Assembly: GCF_000003815.2 (NCBI RefSeq)
Contig: NC_049979.1
Location: 20,160,291 to 20,224,290, forward strand
Direction of reading: 5' to 3'
Source of the DNA: Branchiostoma floridae
Lineage: Eukaryota > Chordata > Leptocardii > Amphioxiformes > Branchiostomatidae
Length of the DNA: 64,000 nucleotides
In this document: piece by piece, positions 11,768 through 25,791 of the stretch
Layout of the letters: each line of letters starts with the position of its first letter
How positions within the stretch are numbered: position 1 is the stretch's first letter
Notes under the pieces: generated by a model
Told to the model about the DNA's origin: nothing
Database searches by the model: none
The model's input: the letters and a program-made list of their open reading frames with translations, nothing else
Program-made: the position numbers and the translations under genes

Positions 11768-14506
11768 ATGGCCTTCGTTCGGGAAAATCACTGTCGGATG
11801 AGACGAACTGTCATCTTGTTTTTCCTGACCTTGCTGGTATCCCCTGGTACAGCTCTGAGCGGCTTCTGCCCCCATCAGTGTAGAAGAACAGACTTGGAGG
11901 AGTCTTCAAGCCTGTTCAACAGATTTAGGAGGACCGGGGCTTTGGAGGGTACAAACATGATATCTTTCGATTCATGGGTCGTGTGCAAGGGTCTAAATGG
12001 AACGATCACCACGGCTTCTTCTCTACCTTGCAGTCGCGAGGTAGTTTCTACAACGTTGACTACAGTTGCAGTGACGGGGTATCCTATCAGAATTCTATCG
12101 GCAAGAATATTGGCACACCATTCAAGAACCGCCACTCTGGCTCTAGTGGACTGTGAGATCACAGATGTTGAAGAGAATTCCCTTTCCGTATCTAGTCTTC
12201 CTCACCTGAGGGCCTTAGCTTTGGACTGGAACAAACTATCCCATATCAAGCATAGCGTTTTCTCAGTTTTGCCTCAGTTTCTCTTTTCTCTGAGCTTGTC
12301 CCATAATCAAATAGTACAGGTGGATCATGGGAGCTTAAAGAACCTGAAGTTTCTTCAGTTCTTGAGTCTGCAAAATAATCTGCTACGGGTTGTAAATCCT
12401 GACTGGTTTATTGGGCTACATGCCTTGACATTTCTCCATTTGGAAAGAAACAAGATTGAAGTCATTCCTCTGGGAGCATTCCGACACTTACCTATGCTCA
12501 TTGAGCTGCATCTAGGTGGTAATATGCTTACATCTCTGGGCGGAGAGTCGTTCTGGGGTCTTAGTGTCGCCAGGGCACTCCGTGACAAAGATAACCCTTG
12601 GCACTTTCGAAGACAGGAAGTTTCAGTTGTAGTATCCAACCGTCTCCTTTGTATCAGCAACGACCCTTGGAGCTATGTGAACGAACAGACTGTAGGGTGG
12701 ACATTTGATTTCAACAAGACTGTCCTTGATTACACACGCACTAAAGTCGACGTGCACGGCCCTTCTTGCAGCCTGGTGTGGGACGTTCCCGTTACAAAGA
12801 TCACAGCTCAGGCACCTTTTGTAGTTATCATGCAAAACGCTGTCTCGGATATCCCCAGTGTTGCTGACCAGTGCAGACAGGTGTGGGCTAACAATGAAAA
12901 GTTAACTATGGCCTTACAAGGTGGCCTGAGTCTCCGATTGGCTTTCTCTGGAGAGAGAGACACTAACATAGAAACCCTTACAATTGCTCTCAGTCCGACA
13001 ATCCACGCAAATAGCACTGCCGCTGGAAAACACATGAATAATATTATTGACACCAATATCACCTGCATTGTTCTTACTGAGGAGGATGCTAGTCAGATGG
13101 TGTTCAGTGTCCCTCCGGTGCAACTGAACAACGATGAAACATCTCTTGACTCCAATAGTGGTCCGACATCTCGTCAAAATCTTACAACAAAGAACGAGTC
13201 TACCGTACCACCAAACCTGACTGGGATGGCATCGAGGCCAGGAAACCACAACACGGTGCTAGCTCCGGTGTTACCTACATCAGAACATAAGACTACGATG
13301 TCACCGGCTTTTCCTCTGCATTTCAGCACTATCCTGACAAAGCCTGCCCAAGACAAACCAAGCCCAACCAGGACGTTCACAACCGCCTTGATTATTTCGA
13401 TACTAGGAGGTCTGATAGTGATAATATTTGTTGTCCTTCTCTTGAAAAGAACTTTAATGTCAAACAAGCAGGACGTCCAAGCCATCCCTGAGCGGCAGGA
13501 AGCTGTGCCGAGACGGGTACGGTCGGCCTCTCTACCTGACATTTCCCGCCGTAGCGCCATTTTACACCGCAAATCTTCCTGCAGATCTCTGCCTAGTGCC
13601 CTTCATTCTATCGAGCCCACGTACTGTGAGATTCCTGATGACGCTGTCTATGCTACTCGACCTCTCCCCGCCCTTCCACATACATACTGGGAAATCCCAG
13701 ACGTTGAACCGAACGAAGACGATGATGACGCGTTGCCCTTCTATGCTGCTGCCACAGATTTAACGCTCATGGGGAATGGGGGGAGTCTCAGCACCTACCA
13801 CGACACCTCGGCCACTACTGGTCGCCACCACAGGCCTTCACCTATCCAGCGTACAGCCATGTATGGAAAATCTCAGTCCCAACGCGTTACGTGTTACGAA
13901 AATGCAGGGAATCCCTCCTGCCACCGTGGCACGAGCGCTCGTGGGGCAGCTTCCGTACCCTTCTACGAAGGTCAGGGGATGGTGACATACATAAATGCAG
14001 CTAATATATCCGGCACGTCATTCGTAACTCAGTACAGAGCATCGAGGTCGAATGGATACGAATCCTCGCCAGCTTCTCAACTGACGGAGAATCAAGTCTA
14101 TAAGACTGTTCCAGACGAGACAGAGCCATGGACATCCTCGTCCAACACCTGGCCGTGGGAGATCTCCAATGGACAGTTAAGTAGAGCTCACTCGGTGCCT
14201 GCTATCTCCACATTTCCAAACACTTACTGGCCACGGCGAGAAAGCGCGTGCAGAAGTAGCCGAAGCCATCAGCGGTGGGCGTCCCTCCCCACACTCAGTA
14301 ATACCTACCATGAGACAACACAAACCGAGGTACCTTTAGTCAGTACAATACCAAACACGTACTGGCCGTGGGATATTTCTAGCTACGGGCACACTAACAC
14401 CTCGTGCCCTCGTGCTGTCCCCACCGTACCAAACACCTACTGGCCGTGGGAGCTGGCGGGTGAAGATATAACCGTAGCACACGACGACGTGCGTCTCTCC
14501 CAATAA
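11768..14506 (+). CDS. Leucine-rich repeat single-pass receptor with repeated cytoplasmic NTYW motifs
   Basis: The 912-codon frame sits in one exon. A signal peptide lies at about residues 11-32, followed by a short Cys pair (FCPHQC). About six leucine-rich repeats span about 130-290, with LxxLxLxxNxL patterns such as LRALALDWNKLSHI. Next come a Cys-containing juxtamembrane region and a Ser/Thr/Pro-rich stalk with many N-glycosylation sequons. One transmembrane helix lies at about 540-561 and a cytoplasmic tail of about 350 residues follows. The tail repeats a Tyr-Trp motif: TYCEIPDD (Tyr619), HTYWEIPD (Tyr640), NTYWPRR (Tyr820), NTYH (Tyr847), NTYWPWDI (Tyr865) and NTYWPWEL (Tyr891). It also has YENA- and YINA-type sites, the YxN form that SH2 domains such as Grb2 can bind. 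Role: probably a cell-surface recognition or signalling receptor; the ligand is unknown. The start has in-frame MRRT 10 codons later as an alternative. Confidence 0.88.
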   Translation: MAFVRENHCRMRRTVILFFLTLLVSPGTALSGFCPHQCRRTDLEESSSLFNRFRRTGALEGTNMISFDSWVVCKGLNGTITTASSLPCSREVVSTTLTTVAVTGYPIRILSARILAHHSRTATLALVDCEITDVEENSLSVSSLPHLRALALDWNKLSHIKHSVFSVLPQFLFSLSLSHNQIVQVDHGSLKNLKFLQFLSLQNNLLRVVNPDWFIGLHALTFLHLERNKIEVIPLGAFRHLPMLIELHLGGNMLTSLGGESFWGLSVARALRDKDNPWHFRRQEVSVVVSNRLLCISNDPWSYVNEQTVGWTFDFNKTVLDYTRTKVDVHGPSCSLVWDVPVTKITAQAPFVVIMQNAVSDIPSVADQCRQVWANNEKLTMALQGGLSLRLAFSGERDTNIETLTIALSPTIHANSTAAGKHMNNIIDTNITCIVLTEEDASQMVFSVPPVQLNNDETSLDSNSGPTSRQNLTTKNESTVPPNLTGMASRPGNHNTVLAPVLPTSEHKTTMSPAFPLHFSTILTKPAQDKPSPTRTFTTALIISILGGLIVIIFVVLLLKRTLMSNKQDVQAIPERQEAVPRRVRSASLPDISRRSAILHRKSSCRSLPSALHSIEPTYCEIPDDAVYATRPLPALPHTYWEIPDVEPNEDDDDALPFYAAATDLTLMGNGGSLSTYHDTSATTGRHHRPSPIQRTAMYGKSQSQRVTCYENAGNPSCHRGTSARGAASVPFYEGQGMVTYINAANISGTSFVTQYRASRSNGYESSPASQLTENQVYKTVPDETEPWTSSSNTWPWEISNGQLSRAHSVPAISTFPNTYWPRRESACRSSRSHQRWASLPTLSNTYHETTQTEVPLVSTIPNTYWPWDISSYGHTNTSCPRAVPTVPNTYWPWELAGEDITVAHDDVRLSQ

Positions 14507-14600
14507 TAAACATGTTTACCTTGTCATATCGACGATGAGCGACCACAGAATGAAGTTACGTGAGCCATAACACTACAAAATAAACATTTACTGGCCGTGG
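14507..14600 (+). terminator. 3' untranslated region with polyadenylation signals
   Basis: AATAAA occurs directly after the stop (about 14507-14512) and again at about 14578-14583. A further NIYWPWAI-coding stretch lies at 14583-14606 in another frame (see findings). I see no other structure here. Confidence 0.4.
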
Positions 14601-16470
14601 GCGATCTGAAGCGATGGAAAGGTCACATATCAATTGCGTCCAGAACCTGGCGCGCGCCTCATCGTACAAAAACATGACCAAGGGTAGTTAACATTACAGT
14701 AGTTACCCAAACAGGCGTCCTTTCCACCTGTTCTCCAAGCAGAGGTTGATGGGGACATCAAAAGGCGGACAGTCATTCTGATTTCTCCATACAACCTCTC
14801 CTTGGAAGGAAGTCTTTTCACAAACTCCGAAACACCTCTACCAGAGACAACAATTAGTGAAGCGAGAAGGAAATTACCACAACCGACTTAAAACAGATTA
14901 ACCAGTTAGCGTAGAAACGGGACACTGTCTACATGCACGTTTGAAAGACTACACATATAATGAAGCAATGAACCAGAATCAGTCAAAGGTCTGTATCCTT
15001 CATTCTGATGTAGTCATGTTATTACATTTTAATTACATTATCATTACGTTTATATATAATTATAATGCATTAACATTTTATCAGTCAGTGTAATACTATG
15101 AAGCTGAAAGATTATTCCAAACAGTTTTCCACAATTTTACCAAGCTTGTACCTTTTAGGAGATCATCAAAGACTATATTTCTACTAAAAGCACGAAATCC
15201 AGTCATTATACAGAACGTGGGACAGATTATTGCCCACTGCATTCAAAGAAGTCAAACACGACAATAGCATACATTGTATCATATAGTTGAATAGACACTA
15301 GTGTTATGTACTCGTATTATTACTATTTACTTCACTTAGTCTATAAGAATGTACATACAATTAGCCTTCGGGCAAATATAACACAATTTTAATGCAAAGA
15401 CAACTGTTTGTCACGTTGAAGGTTCAAGCCTACAGCTGTGTAAAGCTTAAGCTTGGTCTGAGACTGGCTGCACGCCACGTAACCACAATTAGACGTCGGG
15501 AGAGGAAGAGGGGTAGGGGCACGTAGGATCGATTTTTAGCAGTAGTGACAGTAGTGCTCGCAGTTCTTGTTACGTTTAATATGATTATGACAGGCGGAGT
15601 ATATCCGGAACGTCTCTAACAACATGTATGATATGAATATGCGTTGCCAATTACCATATATATTTCGTGGAAATGATAGCTGCAAAAATCTTTAGAAGTT
15701 GTTTAGAAGGTCATCATTACATACTTGTTATTATCGCTATTGTGTTTGCTAGTAAAGTCATGGAGATTAGGCGATGTGTGTTTGTATATATGTAAGAGCA
15801 TATAAGTCAATTGAATAACGAAGTAATTGATTACAACGAATTCCCAACTGTATTTTCTGTAGGAAACAAAAGGATATTGCAATACATGTATCAGGAAAAA
15901 AAGAAGGAATGAGGAAGTCCGCAGATCGTCTTTATTCTCAACCACATGTTTGTTTTTATTTCAAGAGCCAACGTTTCGATGACCATCTCCCATGTTCTTC
16001 AGGGCAAAGATGGCCGGTTCACTTTGCACGGCAGCTAGGTGATTTTGCAACCGTTCCAATCGTATAAAGTACTGGCAAGTACATAGCTATTGTAAAACAA
16101 CAGTGTGACAATGCAGTTCCAAACGTACAGTACTGTCACATATACTAATATACACACTGTTAAGCAACAAGTAATACAAACAATTGTAGATCACGTCTGC
16201 TGAGAATACGGTCCCCAACATGACTAAGTCTGACCCCTCATCACGGTGCATGCATGGCTGGAGTGGACACGTGTCGGATCCATACAGACCCATTAATCAC
16301 GTGCAAATTTCAAGAAAGAGGAATAGCATCCAAACCAAAGCCTCTCTACTACCCCTGGTTGTTTTGTTTTTCTTGTTGACGCTGTAGTCAAGAGTGAAAA
16401 AAAGGTTTCCTTCAATAATGGGCTGGGCTACATGACCATATAGCTAGTGCACCCGTATACCAACACTGGC
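14601..16470. other. Intergenic, AT-rich
   Basis: No gene is recognised. A short inverted repeat at about 14730-14812 (CTCCAAGCAGAGGTTG / CAACCTCTCCTTGGA) looks like a reduced MITE. The remainder shows nothing distinct. Confidence 0.5.
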
Positions 16471-16481
16471 AGAGGTACTAC

Positions 16482-16623
16482 TAATCTCCAAGTAGATCCT
16501 ATGGTGGCATAACATAGTATCAAAACCCACCGAAGGCCAATGAACACCTTAATAAGCCGCCTACACTCATTTGCCAGCGTTTGATACTACCTTGATATCA
16601 CCGTGGGATCTGCTTGGAGATTA
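16482..16623. mobile_element. MITE of the CTCCAAGCAGA family
   Basis: The ends TAATCTCCAAGTAGATCC and GGATCTGCTTGGAGATTA are 18-base near-perfect inverted repeats. Internal GTATCAAAA / TTTGATAC segments are also inverted. The element lies 33 bases beyond the stop of the tail-anchored gene, in its 3' flank. Confidence 0.75.
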
Positions 16624-16655
16624 AGAGGTACGACCCCTTCGATAGAAGCATGACG

Positions 16656-18364
16656 TCAGCGGAAGAAGAGCCGCACGAGTTGACACAGGAGCAGGACGAT
16701 CAGTGATGACGACACGAACGGCACCCAGACCACCTGGTCCCGGCTGAGGGAGGTCGCCATGTCCGCTACACCCAGCACCACACCTCGCACTCCACGGGTC
16801 CTAAAAACCACGAAGTAACATATTAAAACGGCCAACCAATTGATTATTTACTGATGACTAATACCGTGAAGAAGCAGCAATGTCAATACCTATCACTTAC
16901 TAGTTATCTATCAATGATCTGTACATCAAAATCTAAATGTAACAAAATATCAAAGTCAAGTCGCTATCGCGTGCCGTATACAGCACATTTGAAGATGTGT
17001 TCACCTTTTATATCGAAGAGTACGATAGTTTCCTTAGCAACGGTTTCCATGGAAATACGAAAGGCACAGGCAAACGTAACAAATGAAAATTTTCCTGATG
17101 CTTGTGGCTTTCACTAGTTTTGATGTAATTTGGACAAGTATTACTCAAGTAATGCTGCTTTAGTTTGCATAAGGAGCCTTAAAACTATGAAATTGAGATA
17201 CTTCCACATCCAGATTTGCTTAAAACGTGTTTGATACTTTTGCACAAATCTGCACAATTCGCCTGCATGATTTTTCCAGCTATGCTGCTGGACTATCTGT
17301 AAACTGTAGATACCTTTCCCGCATGGCCCGTATGTCCTGTAGGTCCGTTAGCATGATCCGCAGAGTGACAAGTCCCTCTTGTAGCTCCTCAATTTCCTTC
17401 TGAGTATCGTCGTCTGACATGATCTGAGGATAGAAGGTAGTGTGACTGACCTGAAAGGGTGACAAAAGAATTTGGAGAAAAGACACACTAGAAGGACATT
17501 AACAGTTGACAGGAATATGCAGAACGACAGAGATAAAGAATTGACAAAGTATCTAACGTTAAGCTTATTTCTGATATAAATGTACGTGTATATACATTGT
17601 GCTGTCTGTTGAATACTTTAGGTAGTTTCATAGTTTTGAAATGCATTTGTTGTTTAAACATATGGCTCATACGCCGCCGACCATGCATAGCATGGTGTTT
17701 TATATTTTATTATTAATGTAGTCACCTCATCGTTTATTCTGTCGCACACCTCTTGGCTTATGCATGGCGTGTCTGCCACTGGTGCTACCTTCGCTTCCTG
17801 AAAAATAAGAAGAGCAGCACAGCAGCGCCACCTGTCGATAGTTCAAGGCTAGGTCTTAGCGTTATCGAACATGTATTTCACGTAATTCTTACGTTTGTTT
17901 CGGTCCATTTGGGTTTCGGAAGCTATTGATGATGAAAGTAAAGAAACAAGAGGAACACATATTGCCAATTTTGCGCTGCCAAACTGACCATGCTATGCAT
18001 CAACATCAAAATTGAAAATAACGTTAATATAAAAATAGAAAATAATGTTAGACGTTGTTGTACAACATTATTCTGATATCTTAGCGGCAAGCCAAATTGT
18101 TATCGTGGTTACCTGTTTCGCCTTGCCCTTTCCTATCCCAGCTCCAGTAGAAACCCTGTTGTCGTCAGAACTCCCCCTCCTGCCTACACCGGCCAGGCTG
18201 CGCCTCTCCGACACGTCAGCCGACGCTCTCCTGTCCCGGGAGCCGGCCGAGAGGCGTTTGTCGCCGCCCACGGAAGTTTTCTTATCGTCCTTCCCTCCCG
18301 TTAGAGATCTACTCCCCCTCAAATACCCGGTGGAAATCTTAGGGCCTGGTCTGACTGGGTCCAT
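16656..18364 (-). CDS. Tail-anchored coiled-coil protein of unknown function, 4 exons
   Basis: Exons (minus strand, in order) are 18113-18364, 17726-17797, 17314-17450 and 16656-16800, all with consensus splice sites and compatible phases (252+72+137+145 = 606 bases, 201 residues). Residues 1-84 are basic and Ser/Arg/Gly-rich with no hydrophobic start. Residues 85-108 are a linker. Residues 109-154 contain a predicted helix (KEIEELQEGLVTLRIMLTDL). The last about 20 residues (FVSSSLIVLLLCQLVRLFFR) are a hydrophobic segment with a short basic end, the layout of a C-terminal tail anchor for ER or outer mitochondrial membrane. I do not recognise the family. The ATG at 18364 has a good context (ACCATGG). 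Reading through the third donor would give an alternative end (stop at 17280) lacking the anchor. Confidence 0.7.
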
Positions 18365-19176
18365 GGTTTAACTTGGAGGATGAAGTGACTTTGGTAGAGG
18401 CACCTGTCACAGAGTTTATTCACCGATAATATCCGTCTTGGGGAAAATCATTTCTGGATGGGATGGGTACGGAGGTTTGGGTTGTTATGCTACGTCCTGT
18501 AACATTTAGTTGAACTGGCACTAATAAATGCAACCCCGAATTGCCAATTGTGCCGTTTCATACGAATGGATGAAATACAGAGATTTATACTCATTTGGGC
18601 GAGAGAGGCTACAGGATAAAGTTTAACCATCAACAACAACAACGGTTGGTCCCCTACTAACACGCACCTGCACTGCTCGTCCATTCACCGGTAACAGCTG
18701 CTTGCTTCTCACAAACAACGGGGAATATTACACACGCTAAGGTAACACCAGTTCAATAGGAATGGGTTTTACATTTTACAGCGGGGTATGAATGACTTCA
18801 AGAAGAACACAAATTGGTGGAGAAGGGGGGAATGGAGCATAGATGGGCTAAATATGCAAAACCGATCCTTACTGCACCGTTAATGATCACAATAATGAAC
18901 TACACACTTTCCCAGATATCATTTCAATTCCATCTTTATTCAACGATGTCCGGTTAGTACTAGTGTTTTGAAATAAGTCTCGATATTTCGACTTGTTTCA
19001 AAATATTGAATGGTTGCATAGAGTATTGACAATCTCAAAAACATAAACATCATGATACCGATTATATTGAACGTCAATAGTGTTTTAAGTCTTGATCTGT
19101 AACGCACTGATTTCTTCTTACATGCTTGTTTTGATATCCTTTGACATATATTGCATGTTTTATGATATAGAAGCCC
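18365..19176. other. Intergenic
   Basis: It separates the start of the tail-anchored gene from the end of the first ML gene, both on the minus strand. It would hold the promoter of the former. I see no TATA box or other clear element. Confidence 0.4.
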
Positions 19177-21288
<2,112 letters not shown>

Positions 21289-23513
21289 GGCGATGGATAA
21301 CCTTCAGCTGAGGAGAATTTCCGCTTTCAAGAGATAGAAACATCGTTACATAGTACATTAAATGTCCAGAACAAGTTTGGTAGAGTTGCTGCTCTACACA
21401 AATTCATTTGCCATGTGTGTCGCAATTTCGTCGCCTCAATTAACACCTACCGTACTTAATTTACTGTGACTTCGTACCTACCTGTTAGCCATGACTTCTT
21501 ACCTTGACATCTTGTCAAGTAAAGATGACATGTCTTCATTTAGAAGCTATCCCTTTTGGCACAACTGTATCCTGTAGATAGCGTTTTTCTTCGCTAAACA
21601 CCTAAGTATTACTAAACTTAAGGACATAGAACAACTGTACCCTCCGTTCGCAAAACATTCAATTAAAATGTTACAAGCTGCTCTTAGATCTTAGGACTTT
21701 ACCCATTTTGTATTATGTTTTCGGAAACTCGAGAACGAAAAAACCTTTCGAACGAGACATTTCCTTACCGTATGGGGTATGCGTCCAGAAGAGTGCTGTG
21801 AACGAAATCTTGTTGATCAGGATAGAATGCGGAACAGGAACACATCAGCTCATTATTTGCGGCATTACCGCTTCCGCATTCGCCATTACGTTACAGCAAA
21901 ACAATGTGATGCTTGTGTCAGCTTTTCGCGTATTCGGTGAGTAAAGTTATTATCAGATGATTCAGACAGTTTATCTCACACCTCCCAATGAGATGAGATA
22001 CAGACTTCCTCAGTACTTTCGACCTTCATTATGATCATAATCCAGAGAATTAATTGTCTCGACCATATGATCAACTAGGAAATTAGGAATAGAGAGGGTA
22101 CAACGGAAATCATCAAATGTACATGTTTTATGTTGAGAGTAGTTTAGCGTGCTTTTACAAAAAAAAAGTTATTTCGGTTGCAAAATTGCAATCTCCAAGC
22201 AGATGCAGATAGGCCCTCTCCTCAGTGGAACAGGTAGCTTGAAACACGGTGACGCGGTTACGACTTTTCATTTCTACGTCTGCTTGTAAAATCGTAACTT
22301 ACCGGCTAATTGCAAGATGGTTCTTTTGTGTGGCCATAGGGCTCTAGTAGACAGGAGTTACAAAGATCTGCTGGCAGAGTAAAAAGGGACGCATCTACAG
22401 CTAGCTAAAACTCATTGTCTATAGCTCATAGTTTTATTAGTTTTATCCAGCTTGACAACGTGGTTGTAGAGTGGTGTGTAAATGTGCAAGAGGGAGACTG
22501 TTCACAAACATATTCATCTGTAGTAATGATATTAGAAAAAGGAAATTATGACGGTCTAACAGTTGGTAAAAAAAAGCATACCAATGTTTTGTATGTGCTG
22601 TTTTCTACCAAACTAGTCAGGTCGTTCTCTTAGCCAAAGGTCCATGATCCAGACTAGAGGCACAACTAGAGCGTTGGAAAGGTCAGAGGATAACGTTATG
22701 TTATCAGCCGTGAAGTGTGTGTACAATGTAAAGGGGATACGCTTGAAAGTTGAATGAAAGAAAGTGTTTATATGCAGTTGCACACATCTCAATGTTTTTA
22801 AAACAGCAGATAATTTCGAAATGAATCCAAACTTAGTACAACTTTCATTAAACTTTTTATTTTCAGTACCTGAATACATGTATTCCACAGTAAACCTACA
22901 TGTATAACTTATCCAGTGGAAATTACAGTCATATCACGTGTTTTAAGATACAAGTATGGTCAAGAATGCAATTGGCTTCTGTTGTTTTCGCCTGTGTTTA
23001 CACATGAGGTTAATGACCCCACTCTCTCCTAGGTGGTGGCAACTGTAAGGCCGACCGCTAGGAGCGCGATTTTAGCCAGGCTTCTGTTATTCATGATAGC
23101 ATATACTCTAAAGGGCGCAGTGATTTTCAAGACAAAACAGACACTGTCGACATTGTCCACAGAACGGCTAAAATACCCTTTACAAAGTTCGATTTATCCT
23201 TAGCTCAATTCTTGCCAATAAGGCATTATGATATCATTATGACATCCTCCATGGCCTAACGTTATGTTAATTATGCAGCAAAGCGTCTAGACGTCTTGAA
23301 GCCGTATTTGATGATTGTCACAGCAATGATTAAAAGCAGTTAGAGCTACCAGCAGTTCCGAAAAAAAATGCTCGGCTTGGGCGTGGATTTTCCGTTAAAT
23401 AGATACATGTACAAAAGCCGAATGTGATGGTACTGGGAATTTGAGGATAGCTTATTCTAGCGCCATTGAATAAGGAATGTTACTGAAACAGTCTGATAGA
23501 CGCTCCCACAGCT
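21289..23513. other. Spacer between the two ML genes
   Basis: It should include the promoter of ML copy 1 near its left end. A CTCCAAGCAGA-type end lies at about 22194, with a weaker partner at about 22280. No third ML exon was found despite looking for the exon 2, 4 and 5 motifs on the minus strand. Confidence 0.5.
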
Positions 23514-25791
23514 TTAGGCTAGGTCCCCCTCTGCCTTGATGCACAACATTTGATGGTTGTCCTGATTCAGCAAGATGGCCGTGCCGTTGTAGTGTCCCTG
23601 CAAGGGCGCATGTGCAAAAATGTCAGGCTGCACAAAATCGCTCATTTTATGGCTTATGAAACAGGAAGCCATGCTTCATCAACAGTGCATGTCAAAGGCA
23701 CATTACCAATATGTGTGGGCGACTAAATAGTCACCATACCAATCTATATGCATACTTCATAAAGAGAACAATCTACAAACATAACCAATATGTGTGCAGT
23801 GAACTAAATTGTCTTCATAGCAATCTATATGATAAGCTGACGAAATGAGAAGTTACAGGCATTTCAGGGGGGAAGTTGAACAACACTAAAAAGACAATAT
23901 CAGCCAGATTTTACGGAACAGAAAGTGTTCCGACTTTTTCTAATAACAAAAGGCGATATCTAAATAGAGATCGGTATTAAAACGGAACATCGTCATTTCT
24001 GCCACACTTTTGAGGAAGTTTTGAGTCATCATTTGCTAGAAGGGGGAACCGAAAACCGATCGAATTCTATTAATGTGTTTCAACAAAGGCATATTTGTAG
24101 TACTAGTACTTCAATTTTAAGGAAGTTCTGAAACACAGGACTGAAAAATAGGGATCTAGAGCCGCCGTTACATATATTTTGGAAGCCATGTCATGCTGAT
24201 ACCAACTGTGATACCGAAATCTTACATTTGTAAGACTGTACAACATTCTATTGCTCGGAATAAGCAGAGAGTTTAGCATGCAAGTTTCATCTTACCGGCC
24301 TCAGATATTTCGGCACGGTGACAGCTCTGGCTGCAGACACTTTCACTGTGGGATAAATAGACGTACAACAAACGTAAATATGGATCAAATGTACGTAGCT
24401 AACATCATAGTTTTCAACAAAGTAGGGGACCAATACAACTAAAATACGTGTTGAAGTTTGTGTGTTTCTTAAGCAGAACCGGCAAACGACCCAAACACCT
24501 CCGTTTCAAGTTCCAACTAAGAAGACGTCCCTATTCAAATATAGGTACTCAATGTCACCGGAGTCAAGTGAGGAAATAGGTGTTAAGCGCCTTTCCCGAG
24601 GGCAAAAGAATGGGGTCTGCTAGAGATCGAAACCTACAATCTTGAACTTTCAAGTCAACAACCATAACAAGTTCAACATACTAGTAACACTCTGTTTTGT
24701 TCAACAGATTTGCGCTAGGTCCTCTCCACGTCAAATGAAATAAACCAAAAACATATCAAAATGACAACTGCGAGCGTTGAACTAAAATGCTAAGTATGTA
24801 CATAGAAGCATGTATACACAACTTCCATTGTATCCCACCCAGGATCATACTCACCTCCCTTCTTCATGGGACAGTACCCCTTGGTGCTGGGGTTGCACTT
24901 GATAGGGAAAGGCACCTGGATCGCAGGGGAGCCGTTGTACCACAGGTCCACACTGAGCTTCCCACTGGTAAAATCAGCGTCTACAGTCCCAAGTACCGAT
25001 AACAATCACGTTAGTTACCATTTACGTTAATATGTTTGATACTCTACTTACGATCATAAATTTTGTAACGAATCCAAGGGCTGGTCATGTGCATGGGACC
25101 TGAAAAGAAAGTTTCCAAATTTCCTTTGCCTTTTCATGATCAACATCACGTATCTCATGACGTTAAGTTCCCATACTAGCGTTACATTTTTTTTTACAAA
25201 AAGTTTGCTGTAAAGAAGTGTCCCCTTAATCGTTCACACTTAGTCTCCCGTACCATCCTTCTTTCAGTGATTGATAGCTTGATCCTATCAGTCCATACCT
25301 GGTACAAAGGCAATAGAACCCTTGATCTTCCCTCCTCTGATTGGTGGGTTTGGGCTGATGGTTCCGTTAAAACTCTGAGTGGCGGGATCACCTGTAAGTG
25401 GGAGGGGGGCATCAGTTCACTAGTTATCTGACTTAAACTAGATGTAGGGTCAATAACACCTACACATCTGGATCTGATATAGTACAATGCTAAACTTTTT
25501 TCAAGAAAGCTAAGCATTGTTTTGTGATTAATATCAAACACAAATGAGCTTCCATGATACAAAGCTGACAAAATCCAGCGAAGTAACAAGACAAGAGAAA
25601 AAGTTCAAAGGAAGACATCATGTCGCGTTGTTGAATTCGCCCAACGTACCACAGTTAGACCAGCGCACAGGCCCCTTGAAGGCGAAGATGGTGAGGAAAG
25701 ATTCAGCATCTAGCCACGCTTCAGGCACCGGCACGGCTTGTGCGGCGGTGGCGGCCAGGAGGACTAGTGTCAGGAAAAGTGATGCTGCCAT
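23514..25791 (-). CDS. Secreted ML-domain (MD-2/NPC2-type) lipid-binding protein, copy 2, 5-6 exons
   Basis: Core exons are 25650-25791, 25299-25391, 24855-24980, 24296-24345 and 23514-23597 (495 bases, 164 residues). Three of the five have the same length as in copy 1 (93, 126, 84) and the others differ by three bases, so the pair is a clear tandem duplication. A signal peptide (MAASLFLTLVLLAATAAQA) opens the protein. The ML landmarks are WSNCGDPATQSF, SPNPPIRGGKIKG, DADFTSGKLSVDLWYNG, KCNPSTKGYCPMKKG and GHYNGTAILLNQDNHQMLC. Four Cys and at least two N-glycosylation sequons are visible. A sixth, 48-base exon at 25052-25099 has good splice sites and the right phase and would add 16 residues; the core protein aligns with the family without it, so it may be a cassette exon. 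Probable role: extracellular or lysosomal lipid transfer. Confidence 0.87.
25052..25099 (-). other. Candidate cassette micro-exon of ML copy 2
   Basis: A pyrimidine-rich acceptor (ctttcttttcag) and a consensus donor (gtaagt) bracket 48 bases that are open in the phase 1 needed. It would encode PMHMTSPWIRYKIYD plus a changed junction residue, between the third strand and the DADFTSGK strand. No clear counterpart with an open frame was found in copy 1. Confidence 0.5.
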
